A DNA stretch of 5,029 bases, taken from Methanoculleus sp. (GTDB lineage: Archaea > Halobacteriota > Methanomicrobia > Methanomicrobiales > Methanoculleaceae). The number at the start of each line of letters is the position of its first letter. The stretch's first letter is position 1. A model generated the notes under the pieces. It saw nothing but the letters and a program-made list of their open reading frames with translations, searched no databases and had not been told where the DNA came from. This document shows, piece after piece, positions 1-5,029 of the stretch. Position numbers and translations under genes: made by a program. The stretch spans positions 1 through 5,029 of the forward strand of contig JAQVVW010000145.1 of NCBI GenBank assembly GCA_028698765.1. The letters are read 5' to 3'.

Positions 1-241
1 CGGGCGCCTCCTCGCCCAGGACCCCGGGCTTTACGGCGACATCCTCCAGATGAACCCGGTCGTCCCGGAGGTGCTCAGCGAGTTCGAGGAGGCGGTCCGG
101 ACGCTCCGCGCGATTGTGGAGTCCGGGGACAACGAGCGATTCCAGGCGTTTTTCACAGAGAATGCCGCTCACTACGCCTCATACCTCGGCACCGCGACGG
201 CAGAGACGGACGACCTCATCAACCATGTGGTGAACCGATGA
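1..241 (+). CDS. tyrA: prephenate dehydrogenase, C-terminal part (cut by left edge)
   Basis: The reading frame is open from the left edge (first whole codon at base 2) to TGA at 239-241, giving 79 residues. Prephenate dehydrogenase oxidatively decarboxylates prephenate to 4-hydroxyphenylpyruvate with NAD(P)+, the tyrosine branch step, in the cytoplasm. The visible part begins with LLAQDPGLYGDILQMNP, which resembles the all-helical C-terminal dimerisation domain of TyrA proteins (pattern: I/L-x-x-Q-x-P-x-L-Y-x-x-I-x-x-x-N). Amphipathic helices follow (VLSEFEEAVRTLRAIVESGD, then ERFQAFFTENAAHYASYLG). The NAD(P)-binding N-terminal domain and catalytic residues lie outside, so cofactor choice and any fused chorismate mutase domain cannot be judged. 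The internal ATG at 50 is not the start, because homologous sequence continues upstream of it. The stop overlaps the pheA start by four bases (ATGA). The pheA neighbour supports the call, but only helical tail sequence is visible. Confidence 0.82.
   Translation, partial: GRLLAQDPGLYGDILQMNPVVPEVLSEFEEAVRTLRAIVESGDNERFQAFFTENAAHYASYLGTATAETDDLINHVVNR
229..233 (+). promoter_or_regulatory. ribosome binding site for pheA (GGTGA)
   Basis: GGTGA lies four bases before the ATG at 238, inside the last codons of tyrA. It matches part of the anti-Shine-Dalgarno complement GGAGGTGA and supports 238 as the start. The spacing is short but usable. Confidence 0.55.
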
Positions 242-1032
242 CCGTCCTGACGCTCGGGCCGCCCGGGACGTTCAGCCACGAACTCGCCGCCGCACTCTAT
301 GGTGACGATATCGAACTCCTGCCGACCATTCGCGCCATCATCGAGCGTGTGGCGAGCGGCCCGTTAACCGGCCTCGTGCCGATCGAGAACTCGGAGGCCG
401 GCGGCGTGGGGGAGACGCTCCAGGGGCTCCTGGAGTTCGGCGTCTCCATCACCGGAGAGGCCTACATGCCCGTCCGGCACCACCTCGCATCGCGCGGGGA
501 GCCCACACGCCTCTCGGTCATCTACGCCCACCCGCAGACGCACGAGCAGTGCTCCGTCATCCTCGACCGCCTCGGTGTCGAGGTCGTGCACACGAGCAGC
601 AACGCCGCAAGCGCTGTCGCGATGCAGCGGGACGAACACTCCGGCGCGGTCGTCCCGGAGATGGCGGCGACGCTCTACACCCTCCCGATAGCCCTCCGGG
701 ATATCCAGAATAACCGGGAGAACACCACCCGGTTCGTAGAGATATCCGCTGTTCCCCGCGCTCCCGCGGGATGCACGAAATGCAGCCTCCTCGTGGACCC
801 TGATACCGACCGGGTCGGCCTCCTCGCCGATATCCTCGGGGTCTTCGCCCGGCGCGGGATCAACCTGACCCGGATCGAGTCGCGGCCGTCGCGGCGGGGC
901 ATCGGGAAGTATGTCTTCTTCATCGACCTCGAGGTCTCGGAAGGGTTGCAGGAGGCAAGGGAGGAACTCAAAAGCATGACCAGTGTCAGGGAACTCGGAT
1001 GCTACACCAAGATGGAGGTGTCGGGTATATGA
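238..1032 (+). CDS. pheA: prephenate dehydratase with ACT regulatory domain
   Basis: This 264-residue monofunctional enzyme converts prephenate to phenylpyruvate, water and CO2, the committed phenylalanine step. The N-terminal catalytic half has GPPGTFSH at 7-14, PIENSEAG at 48-55 and HPQ at 98-100. The NTTRF motif at 162-166 contains the Thr-Arg-Phe triad that the family needs for activity. The C-terminal ACT domain (about 182-260) ends its first helix in ESRP at 214-217, the family signature for phenylalanine binding, so allosteric feedback by phenylalanine is expected. The partner motif, usually GALV or GAL, reads GLL at 194-196. Length is normal for stand-alone PheA, and there is no chorismate mutase domain as in the E. 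coli P-protein. The ATG start at 238 fits the N-terminus of the family and overlaps the tyrA stop. The stop TGA at 1030-1032 overlaps the aroA ATG. Confidence 0.96.
   Translation: MTVLTLGPPGTFSHELAAALYGDDIELLPTIRAIIERVASGPLTGLVPIENSEAGGVGETLQGLLEFGVSITGEAYMPVRHHLASRGEPTRLSVIYAHPQTHEQCSVILDRLGVEVVHTSSNAASAVAMQRDEHSGAVVPEMAATLYTLPIALRDIQNNRENTTRFVEISAVPRAPAGCTKCSLLVDPDTDRVGLLADILGVFARRGINLTRIESRPSRRGIGKYVFFIDLEVSEGLQEAREELKSMTSVRELGCYTKMEVSGI
1014..1020 (+). promoter_or_regulatory. strong ribosome binding site that fixes the aroA start (GGAGGTG)
   Basis: GGAGGTG is a near-complete Shine-Dalgarno sequence eight bases before the ATG at 1029. It decides between that ATG and the in-frame ATG at 999. 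The upstream choice would put the site inside the gene and add ten residues that lie before the normal family N-terminus. Confidence 0.8.
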
Positions 1033-2297
1033 TCGTCAGGGTATCGCAGGCCGGACCGGTCGATGTGACGTTCGAGGCCCCTCCATCGAAGAGTTACACC
1101 CACCGGGCGCTGATAGCAGCGGCGCTCGCCGCGGGCAGGTCGCGTATCGAAGGGCCGCTCCACGCCGTCGATACGGAACTGACCGCCCGGGGGCTCGAGA
1201 CCCTCGGCGTCTCTCTCGAGTGGCTGCCGGGGAAGATTGCCGTCACCGGGTGCGGCGGCGCCTTCCCGGCGGCGAGAGAGGTCACCATCGACTGCGGGAA
1301 CTCCGGGACGACGCTGCGGCTGCTCACCTCGGCGGCGCTCCTCTCGCAGCACCCGGTGGTGCTGACGGGGAGCCCGCGGATGCTCGAGCGGCCGGTCGGC
1401 CCCCTTGTCGGGGCGCTCCGCACGCTCGGCGGGGAGGTCGCATTCACCGGTGAGCCCGGCTACCCGCCCATCCGCATCTCCGGCAGGCTCCGCGGCGGGA
1501 AGGCAGAGATCGACGGGAGCGTAAGCAGCCAGTTTATATCGTCCATCCTGATGGCGGCACCCTACGCGGATAACGATGTGGAACTCGCGCTCCCGGCAAC
1601 CCCGACCTCGCGGTCCTACCTCGATGTGACCGCGGACGTGATGCTCCGGTTCGGCGCCCGCCTCGATCGGCGGGGCTACGACTGGTTCCGGGTTGAAAGC
1701 GGCGTCCCCTACCGGGGGATGGCTTACCGGATCGAGGGCGATTACTCATCGGCGTCCTACCTCTTCGCGGTTGCGGCTGTCTGCGAAGGAAGGGCCACGG
1801 TCACGGGCCTCTCCCCCGCGTCGGTCCAGGGTGACCGCCGGTTCCTCGATGCCCTCGAGGCGATGGGGTGCCGCGTTGCCGCCCGCGCCGATGCGGTGAC
1901 GGTGGAGCGGACCGGGGACCTCCACGGGGTCGAGATCGATATGTCCTCGTCCCCCGACACCGTCCAGACGCTCGCGGCGGTGGCGGCAGTCGCAGCGTCG
2001 CCGACGACGATCACCGGGACGGCGCACCTGCAGTACAAGGAGAGCGATCGCGTCGGGGTGACGGCGGATACCCTCCGGAGGATGGGGGCAGGAGTCGAGG
2101 TCGGGGAGAACTCCCTCACGATCACCCCCGCGCCCCTTCACGGCGTCGCCGTCGACCCGCACGACGATCACCGGACGGCGATGGCGTTTGCCGTGCTCGG
2201 CCTCGCGGTCGGGGGTATGGCGATCCGTGACCCCGAATGCGTGGAGAAGTCCTTCCCCGGCTTCTGGGAGGCGCTCTACAAGGAGGGCCTGCTGTGA
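1029..2297 (+). CDS. aroA: 3-phosphoshikimate 1-carboxyvinyltransferase (EPSP synthase)
   Basis: This 422-residue enzyme transfers the enolpyruvyl group of PEP to shikimate 3-phosphate, giving EPSP, the substrate of AroC. Two inverse alpha/beta domains are expected. Visible active-site motifs (E. coli equivalents from memory) are PPSKSYTHRA at 18-27 (K21, S22, R26 for K22, S23, R27), GNSGTT at 90-95 (G93 for G96), RPVGPLVGALRTLGG from 121 (R121 for R124), SSQF at 166-169 (for S169, S170, Q171), SPDT with D310 (catalytic D313), YKESDR at 336-341 (E338 for E341), DDHR at 379-382 (R382 for R386) and C404/K407 near the end (for C408/K411). No key residue is missing. Glycine at position 93 and the NSGTT context are like the ordinary class I enzymes, not the NAAT form of CP4-like class II enzymes. 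The start at 1029 is set by the preceding GGAGGTG. The gene overlaps pheA (ATGA) and the next gene (GTGA). Confidence 0.97.
   Translation: MIVRVSQAGPVDVTFEAPPSKSYTHRALIAAALAAGRSRIEGPLHAVDTELTARGLETLGVSLEWLPGKIAVTGCGGAFPAAREVTIDCGNSGTTLRLLTSAALLSQHPVVLTGSPRMLERPVGPLVGALRTLGGEVAFTGEPGYPPIRISGRLRGGKAEIDGSVSSQFISSILMAAPYADNDVELALPATPTSRSYLDVTADVMLRFGARLDRRGYDWFRVESGVPYRGMAYRIEGDYSSASYLFAVAAVCEGRATVTGLSPASVQGDRRFLDALEAMGCRVAARADAVTVERTGDLHGVEIDMSSSPDTVQTLAAVAAVAASPTTITGTAHLQYKESDRVGVTADTLRRMGAGVEVGENSLTITPAPLHGVAVDPHDDHRTAMAFAVLGLAVGGMAIRDPECVEKSFPGFWEALYKEGLL
2280..2287 (+). promoter_or_regulatory. strong ribosome binding site that fixes the GTG start of the aroK-aroE fusion (AAGGAGGG)
   Basis: AAGGAGGG ends six bases before the GTG at 2294, at ideal spacing. 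It supports the GTG over the in-frame ATG at 2237, which would add 19 residues, encoded inside aroA, ahead of the P-loop strand. Confidence 0.82.
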
Positions 2298-3658
2298 AGG
2301 TCGTCCTCATCGGGTTCCGGGGGACCGGAAAGACATCGGTCGGCCGCATCCTCGCGAACAGCCTCGGGCTGCCGTTCTTCGATACCGATGCGCTGGTGGA
2401 ACAACTGGCAGGGATGCCGATCCCGGAGATCTTTTCGCAGCACGGGGAGGCCGGCTTCCGCGCTCTCGAGCGGGAGGCGGTCGCGTCGCTTTGGAATGTG
2501 GAGGGCGTGATCAGCACCGGCGGGGGGGCGGTCATGGACCCGGCAAACGTCGCCGACCTCCGGCGGCACGGCAGGGTCTACCTCCTCTCGGCCGCGCCCG
2601 AGATCATCGTTGAGCGGATCGCCGGGAGCAACCGGCCGGGGCTGACGGACCTCCCGCCGGCCGAGGAGGTGCGCACGCTCCTCGCCCAAAGGAAGAAGGC
2701 ATACATCGGTGCGGCCGATACCTGCATCGATACCGGCACCCGCCCGCCCCACGAGGTCGCAGGGGTGATCCTCCGGCAGATTGCCGGAGAGGACGGCATC
2801 TCTCCCGGAGAGAGACGTGACCGCGACACTCTCCTTGAGCGGTTCGGGCTAGTGACCCTGCGGGATATGCTCGAACGGGACCCAGGCCTCCGGGTCTGCG
2901 CCATCGCCGGCCACCCGTGCGCTCACAGCAGGAGTCCGCTCCTCTACAACCGGCTCTTCGAAAACTTCGGGATGCACTACCATTACACCCTTCTTGAGTG
3001 GCCGGACGCAGGCGTCATCGTCCGCCTTGCCTCCCTCCTCCCGCTCAAGGGCTTATCGGTCACGATCCCGTTCAAGACCGACGTGATGCGCCACCTCGAC
3101 GAGGTCGACGAGCACGCAGCGGCGATCGGGGCGGTGAACACCGTGGTGCGGTGCGGCGGGAGGTTATACGGCCATAACACCGACTGGCTGGGCGTGCGGG
3201 CCCCGCTCGCCCACCGGCGGGGCGGCCGGGCGGTGGTCCTCGGTGCGGGGGGTGCGGCGGCCGCGGCGGTCTACGCTCTCGTATCGCTCGATATGGACGT
3301 GACGGTCCTTTCCCGGGCGCCGGGTGCGGCGCGGAGGCTTGCAGAGCGGTTCGGGTGCCGGTGGGGCGGTCTCGAAGAGTTCAAGGGGGACGACGCCGAT
3401 GTGGTGGTACACGCGACCCCGGTCGGGATGGAGCCCGACACCCGGAGTCTGCTTGCTGCCTGCGACCTCGAGCGGAAGACGACCGTATTCGACCTCGTCT
3501 ACACGCCGCCGGCAACGCCCCTGATCCGGGCGGCGAGGGAGGCCGGGTGCGAGACGATCCCCGGCACGGAGATGTTCGTCCACCAGGCGGCGGAGCAGTT
3601 CCGGCTGATCACCGGGATTCTCGTCACGCCGGCACTGGTCCGGGAGATGCTGGCATGA
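2294..3658 (+). CDS. bifunctional shikimate kinase / shikimate dehydrogenase (AroK-AroE fusion)
   Basis: A 454-residue fusion of two consecutive shikimate pathway steps. Residues 1-163 are a P-loop shikimate kinase (shikimate + ATP to shikimate 3-phosphate): Walker A GFRGTGKT at 7-14, DTD at 30-32 (D32 binds shikimate), FR at 55-56, GGG at 76-78, RP at 114-115 in the lid and R133 near the adenine site. Residues 164-200 form a charged linker. Residues 201-454 are shikimate dehydrogenase (3-dehydroshikimate + NADPH to shikimate): HSRSP at 211-215, VTIPFK with catalytic K261, GAVN with N282, NTDW with catalytic D297, and Rossmann loop GAGGA at 317-321. R341 could contact the NADP 2'-phosphate. 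YTPPATPL at 403-410 and EMFVHQA at 426-432 follow. Oddities are HATPVGM at 373-379, where most relatives have Asn first, and S255 where many have Asn. The GTG start makes MKVVLIGF, the normal AroK N-terminus. The frame is continuous, with no stop or restart between the domains. Confidence 0.94.
   Translation: MKVVLIGFRGTGKTSVGRILANSLGLPFFDTDALVEQLAGMPIPEIFSQHGEAGFRALEREAVASLWNVEGVISTGGGAVMDPANVADLRRHGRVYLLSAAPEIIVERIAGSNRPGLTDLPPAEEVRTLLAQRKKAYIGAADTCIDTGTRPPHEVAGVILRQIAGEDGISPGERRDRDTLLERFGLVTLRDMLERDPGLRVCAIAGHPCAHSRSPLLYNRLFENFGMHYHYTLLEWPDAGVIVRLASLLPLKGLSVTIPFKTDVMRHLDEVDEHAAAIGAVNTVVRCGGRLYGHNTDWLGVRAPLAHRRGGRAVVLGAGGAAAAAVYALVSLDMDVTVLSRAPGAARRLAERFGCRWGGLEEFKGDDADVVVHATPVGMEPDTRSLLAACDLERKTTVFDLVYTPPATPLIRAAREAGCETIPGTEMFVHQAAEQFRLITGILVTPALVREMLA
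2786..2893 (+). other. interdomain linker of the AroK-AroE fusion, possible trace of a dehydroquinase tail
   Basis: These codons (residues 165-200) join the last kinase helix to the first strand of the dehydrogenase. The first half is charged and probably flexible (GEDGISPGERRDRD). The second half, FGLVTLRDMLERDPG, resembles the tail of type I dehydroquinases (G-Q-I-S/T-V-x-D-L), which directly precedes the dehydrogenase in AroD-AroE fusions. The match is short, and the catalytic dehydroquinase domain is absent. The linker itself is directly visible; its origin is inference. Confidence 0.4.
3642..3646 (+). promoter_or_regulatory. ribosome binding site for aroC (GGGAG)
   Basis: GGGAG ends eight bases before the ATG at 3655, within the last codons of the upstream fusion gene. 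It is weaker than the sites of aroA and the fusion gene. It agrees with the start chosen from the chorismate synthase N-terminus. Confidence 0.55.
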
Positions 3659-4644
3659 ACACGTTCGGGAGAAACTTCAGGTGCACCACGTTCGGCGAGA
3701 GTCACGGGCCGGCGGTGGGCGTGGTCATCGACGGCTGCCCGCCGGGGGTCGCCCTCACGGGGGCGGAGATCCAGCCTTACCTCGACCGGAGGCGGCCGGG
3801 GAAGAGCCCGCTTGAGTCCGGGAGGCAGGAGTCCGACCGGGTGGAGATCCTCTCGGGGGTCTTTGAGGGAAGGACGACCGGCGCCCCGATCGCCCTCGTC
3901 GTCAGGAACAGGGACGTCCGGTCGGAGGACTACGATGCGCTCCGGGACGTCTTCCGGCCGGGGCACGCGGACTACACCTGGCAGGCGAAGTACGGCCTCC
4001 GCGACCACCGGGGCGGCGGGAGGAGTTCGGGCCGGGAGACCCTTGCGCGGGTCGCGGCGGGAGCGGTGGCGGTGCGCTGCCTTGCGCCCTATGGTATCGC
4101 GATCCGGGGGAGGGTCGTCGAGGTCCACGGGGCGACCGAACCGGGCGCAATGGAAGCGGAGATCCGTGCCGCCCGGGACGCGGGCGACTCTGTGGGCGGG
4201 GTGGTCGAGGTGACGGCGGCCGGGTGCCCGGCGGGCCTCGGGGACCCGGTATTCGGGAAGCTCGACGCCGCGATCGCCGGGGCGATGATGGGCATCGGCG
4301 CCGTGAAGGGCATCGAGGTTGGCGAGGGGTTCGGCGCCGCCCGGCTCCTCGGGAGCGAGATGAACGATCCCATCACGGAAGCCGGGTTTTCGAGCAACCG
4401 TGCGGGCGGCGTCCTCGGCGGGATCAGCACCGGGCAGGAGCTCGTCGTCCGGCTTGCCGTCAAGCCGACCCCCTCGATACGGCGGGTGCAGCGGACCGTC
4501 GATATCGCCGGAAAGGAGCGGGAGGTCTCGGTCGGCGGGAGGCACGACCCCTGCATCGCACCCCGGATCGTCCCGGTCGCGGAGTGCATGCTCGCGCTTG
4601 TCATCCTGGATGCGATGCTCGAGCAGGCGAAGTACCGCTGGTAG
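3655..4644 (+). CDS. aroC: chorismate synthase
   Basis: This 329-residue enzyme eliminates phosphate from EPSP to give chorismate, using reduced FMN that is not consumed. Family signatures are clear: TTFGESHG at 11-18 with catalytic H17, DRRRPGKSPLE from 44, the long core block from FRPGHADYTW (catalytic H104) through GLRDHRGGGRSSGRET at about 114-129, GGVLGGISTGQ at 251-261 and RHDPC at 296-300. It is shorter than the usual 350-390 residues. Compared from memory with E. coli AroC, about 20 residues are missing around 152-178, before DSVGGVVEV, and there is no C-terminal tail after the last helix. All catalytic blocks remain, so activity is expected. No flavin reductase domain is attached, so reduced FMN must come from elsewhere. 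The ATG at 3655 overlaps the upstream stop (ATGA) and gives the normal N-terminus MNTFGRNFRCTTFG. The frame is open for 100 codons further upstream, but that part only shadows the aroE domain. Confidence 0.97.
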   Translation: MNTFGRNFRCTTFGESHGPAVGVVIDGCPPGVALTGAEIQPYLDRRRPGKSPLESGRQESDRVEILSGVFEGRTTGAPIALVVRNRDVRSEDYDALRDVFRPGHADYTWQAKYGLRDHRGGGRSSGRETLARVAAGAVAVRCLAPYGIAIRGRVVEVHGATEPGAMEAEIRAARDAGDSVGGVVEVTAAGCPAGLGDPVFGKLDAAIAGAMMGIGAVKGIEVGEGFGAARLLGSEMNDPITEAGFSSNRAGGVLGGISTGQELVVRLAVKPTPSIRRVQRTVDIAGKEREVSVGGRHDPCIAPRIVPVAECMLALVILDAMLEQAKYRW

Positions 4645-4667
4645 ACCACAACACGCGCCGCCCGTCT
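4645..4667. other. short convergent intergenic gap
   Basis: Only 23 bases separate the aroC stop (TAG, 4642-4644) from the stop of the opposing PIN gene (TGA read on the - strand, 4668-4670). There is no T-rich run of the kind that ends archaeal transcripts and no convincing hairpin, so transcripts from both sides probably run into each other's 3' ends. Confidence 0.7.
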
Positions 4668-5029
4668 TCAACGGACCAGGTACGCGGCCGTCACCTTCTT
4701 CGCCGCGTCGTGGAGCCTGCCGTCGGCGGTCACCAGGCAGGTCCCGCACCGGACCGTAGCGGCGAGAAAGAGGGCGTCGGCGATCGTGATGTTGTGGCTG
4801 CACGAGAGGTCGTATGCCGCGGGCATCAGGTCACGGGCCGGGACCACATGACAGGTCTCCCGGATGAATGCCTGAGCGTCGGCCAGTCCGGATCCGATGA
4901 TCTCCTGGCCCGAATGGCGAACCCGCTTCCAGGCAACGTTTGCAACCTCGACATATGCGAGGTCGACCGTAGTACAATCGTGGCTCTCCACGATCTCGAT
5001 TGCCCTCTCCGTGATCCCCTCCGGGAAGA
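4668..5029 (-). CDS. PIN-domain protein, VapC-like toxin nuclease (N-terminus beyond right edge)
   Basis: Read on the - strand, 119 codons are visible from the right edge to the stop at 4668-4670. PIN domains are Mg2+-dependent ribonucleases; most small archaeal ones are VapC toxins that cut tRNA or rRNA and are held in check by a VapB antitoxin. The acidic positions fit: E27 of the visible part in VDLAYVEVANVAWK, D84 in ITIADALFLAAT, and D102 in CLVTADGRLHDAAK. The first catalytic Asp (usually in V-D-x-S near residue 5) should lie just outside. FPEGITERAIEIVE at the edge matches the usual second segment of the fold (W/F-F-P-E-E-x-x-x-x-A), so only about 13-20 residues are missing. The in-frame GTG at 4991 is therefore unlikely to be the true start. 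An antitoxin gene, if present, would lie to the right. The PIN family call is firm; the toxin role is inference. Confidence 0.88.
   Translation of the reverse strand, partial: FPEGITERAIEIVESHDCTTVDLAYVEVANVAWKRVRHSGQEIIGSGLADAQAFIRETCHVVPARDLMPAAYDLSCSHNITIADALFLAATVRCGTCLVTADGRLHDAAKKVTAAYLVR

Noticed and set aside
999..1028. Upstream ATG at 999 as the start of aroA
   Set aside because: It would add ten residues unlike the family, and the strong Shine-Dalgarno at 1014-1020 is placed for the ATG at 1029.
983..1453. 156-codon + strand frame over the start of aroA
   Set aside because: It is Arg-rich shadow coding in an alternative frame of aroA, with no domain and no separate ribosome binding site.
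1533..1540. TTTATATC, similar to an archaeal TATA box
   Set aside because: It encodes the conserved Gln-Phe-Ile-Ser of the EPSP synthase active site, and no gene start follows at a sensible distance.
2237..2293. ATG at 2237 as the start of the aroK-aroE fusion
   Set aside because: It adds 19 residues before the first beta strand of the kinase fold, and AAGGAGGG at 2280-2287 is correctly spaced for GTG at 2294.
3355..3654. Upstream in-frame extension of aroC by 100 codons
   Set aside because: The extension is low-complexity Arg/Gly/Pro sequence overlapping the conserved aroE domain in another frame. The chorismate synthase N-terminus begins at 3655.
4662..4674. CCGT-CTTCA-ACGG hairpin near the aroC end, considered as a terminator
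   Set aside because: The stem is only four pairs and no T tract follows, so it is probably chance in GC-rich DNA.
3499..4803. 434-codon open frame on the - strand, opposite aroC
   Set aside because: It mirrors the high-GC codon pattern of aroC and spans aroC, the gap and part of the PIN gene. It is rich in Arg, Pro and Asp with no recognisable domain, while the + strand protein is a full chorismate synthase.
1..5029. CRISPR arrays, tRNA or rRNA genes, insertion sequences, long direct or inverted repeats
   Set aside because: None seen. The window is almost wholly filled by conserved coding frames, with no repeat units or RNA gene signatures visible by eye.

Overview
The window is one GC-rich, gene-dense stretch of a prokaryotic chromosome. 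It carries most of the late shikimate, phenylalanine and tyrosine pathway on the + strand, followed by one convergent PIN-domain (VapC-type) gene on the - strand that runs off the right edge. Three things suggest a GC-rich euryarchaeal methanogen, perhaps of the Methanoculleus type: Shine-Dalgarno-led 4-base gene overlaps, a free-standing PheA with an ACT domain, and compact AroC and PheA proteins in a tyrA-pheA-aroA-aroK/E-aroC order. This placement is inference from general resemblance; no rRNA or other lineage marker is present.

Layout: (1) the last 79 codons of a prephenate dehydrogenase (tyrA), cut by the left edge; (2) prephenate dehydratase with a regulatory ACT domain (pheA); (3) EPSP synthase (aroA); (4) a single 454-residue protein joining a P-loop shikimate kinase to an NADP-type shikimate dehydrogenase (aroK-aroE fusion); (5) a short chorismate synthase (aroC); (6) a 23-bp convergent gap; (7) the C-terminal 119 codons of a PIN-domain nuclease on the - strand. 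Coding density is close to total and no stretch over 300 bases lacks a gene.

How they work together: the fused enzyme reduces 3-dehydroshikimate to shikimate and phosphorylates it, AroA adds the enolpyruvyl group, and AroC makes chorismate. After chorismate mutase (not seen here), prephenate is split between TyrA (tyrosine branch) and PheA (phenylalanine branch). All four junctions between the five + strand genes are 4-base stop/start overlaps (ATGA or GTGA), each preceded by a purine-rich ribosome binding site. This implies one polycistronic mRNA with translational coupling; its promoter lies left of the window.

No unknown system is visible. The item most worth following is the AroK-AroE fusion. 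It uses the bacterial/eukaryotic-type P-loop kinase rather than the GHMP kinase typical of archaea. Its dehydrogenase half looks like those fused to dehydroquinase. With aroA directly upstream, the order EPSPS-SK-SDH is collinear with the eukaryotic AROM polypeptide apart from the missing dehydroquinase domain.
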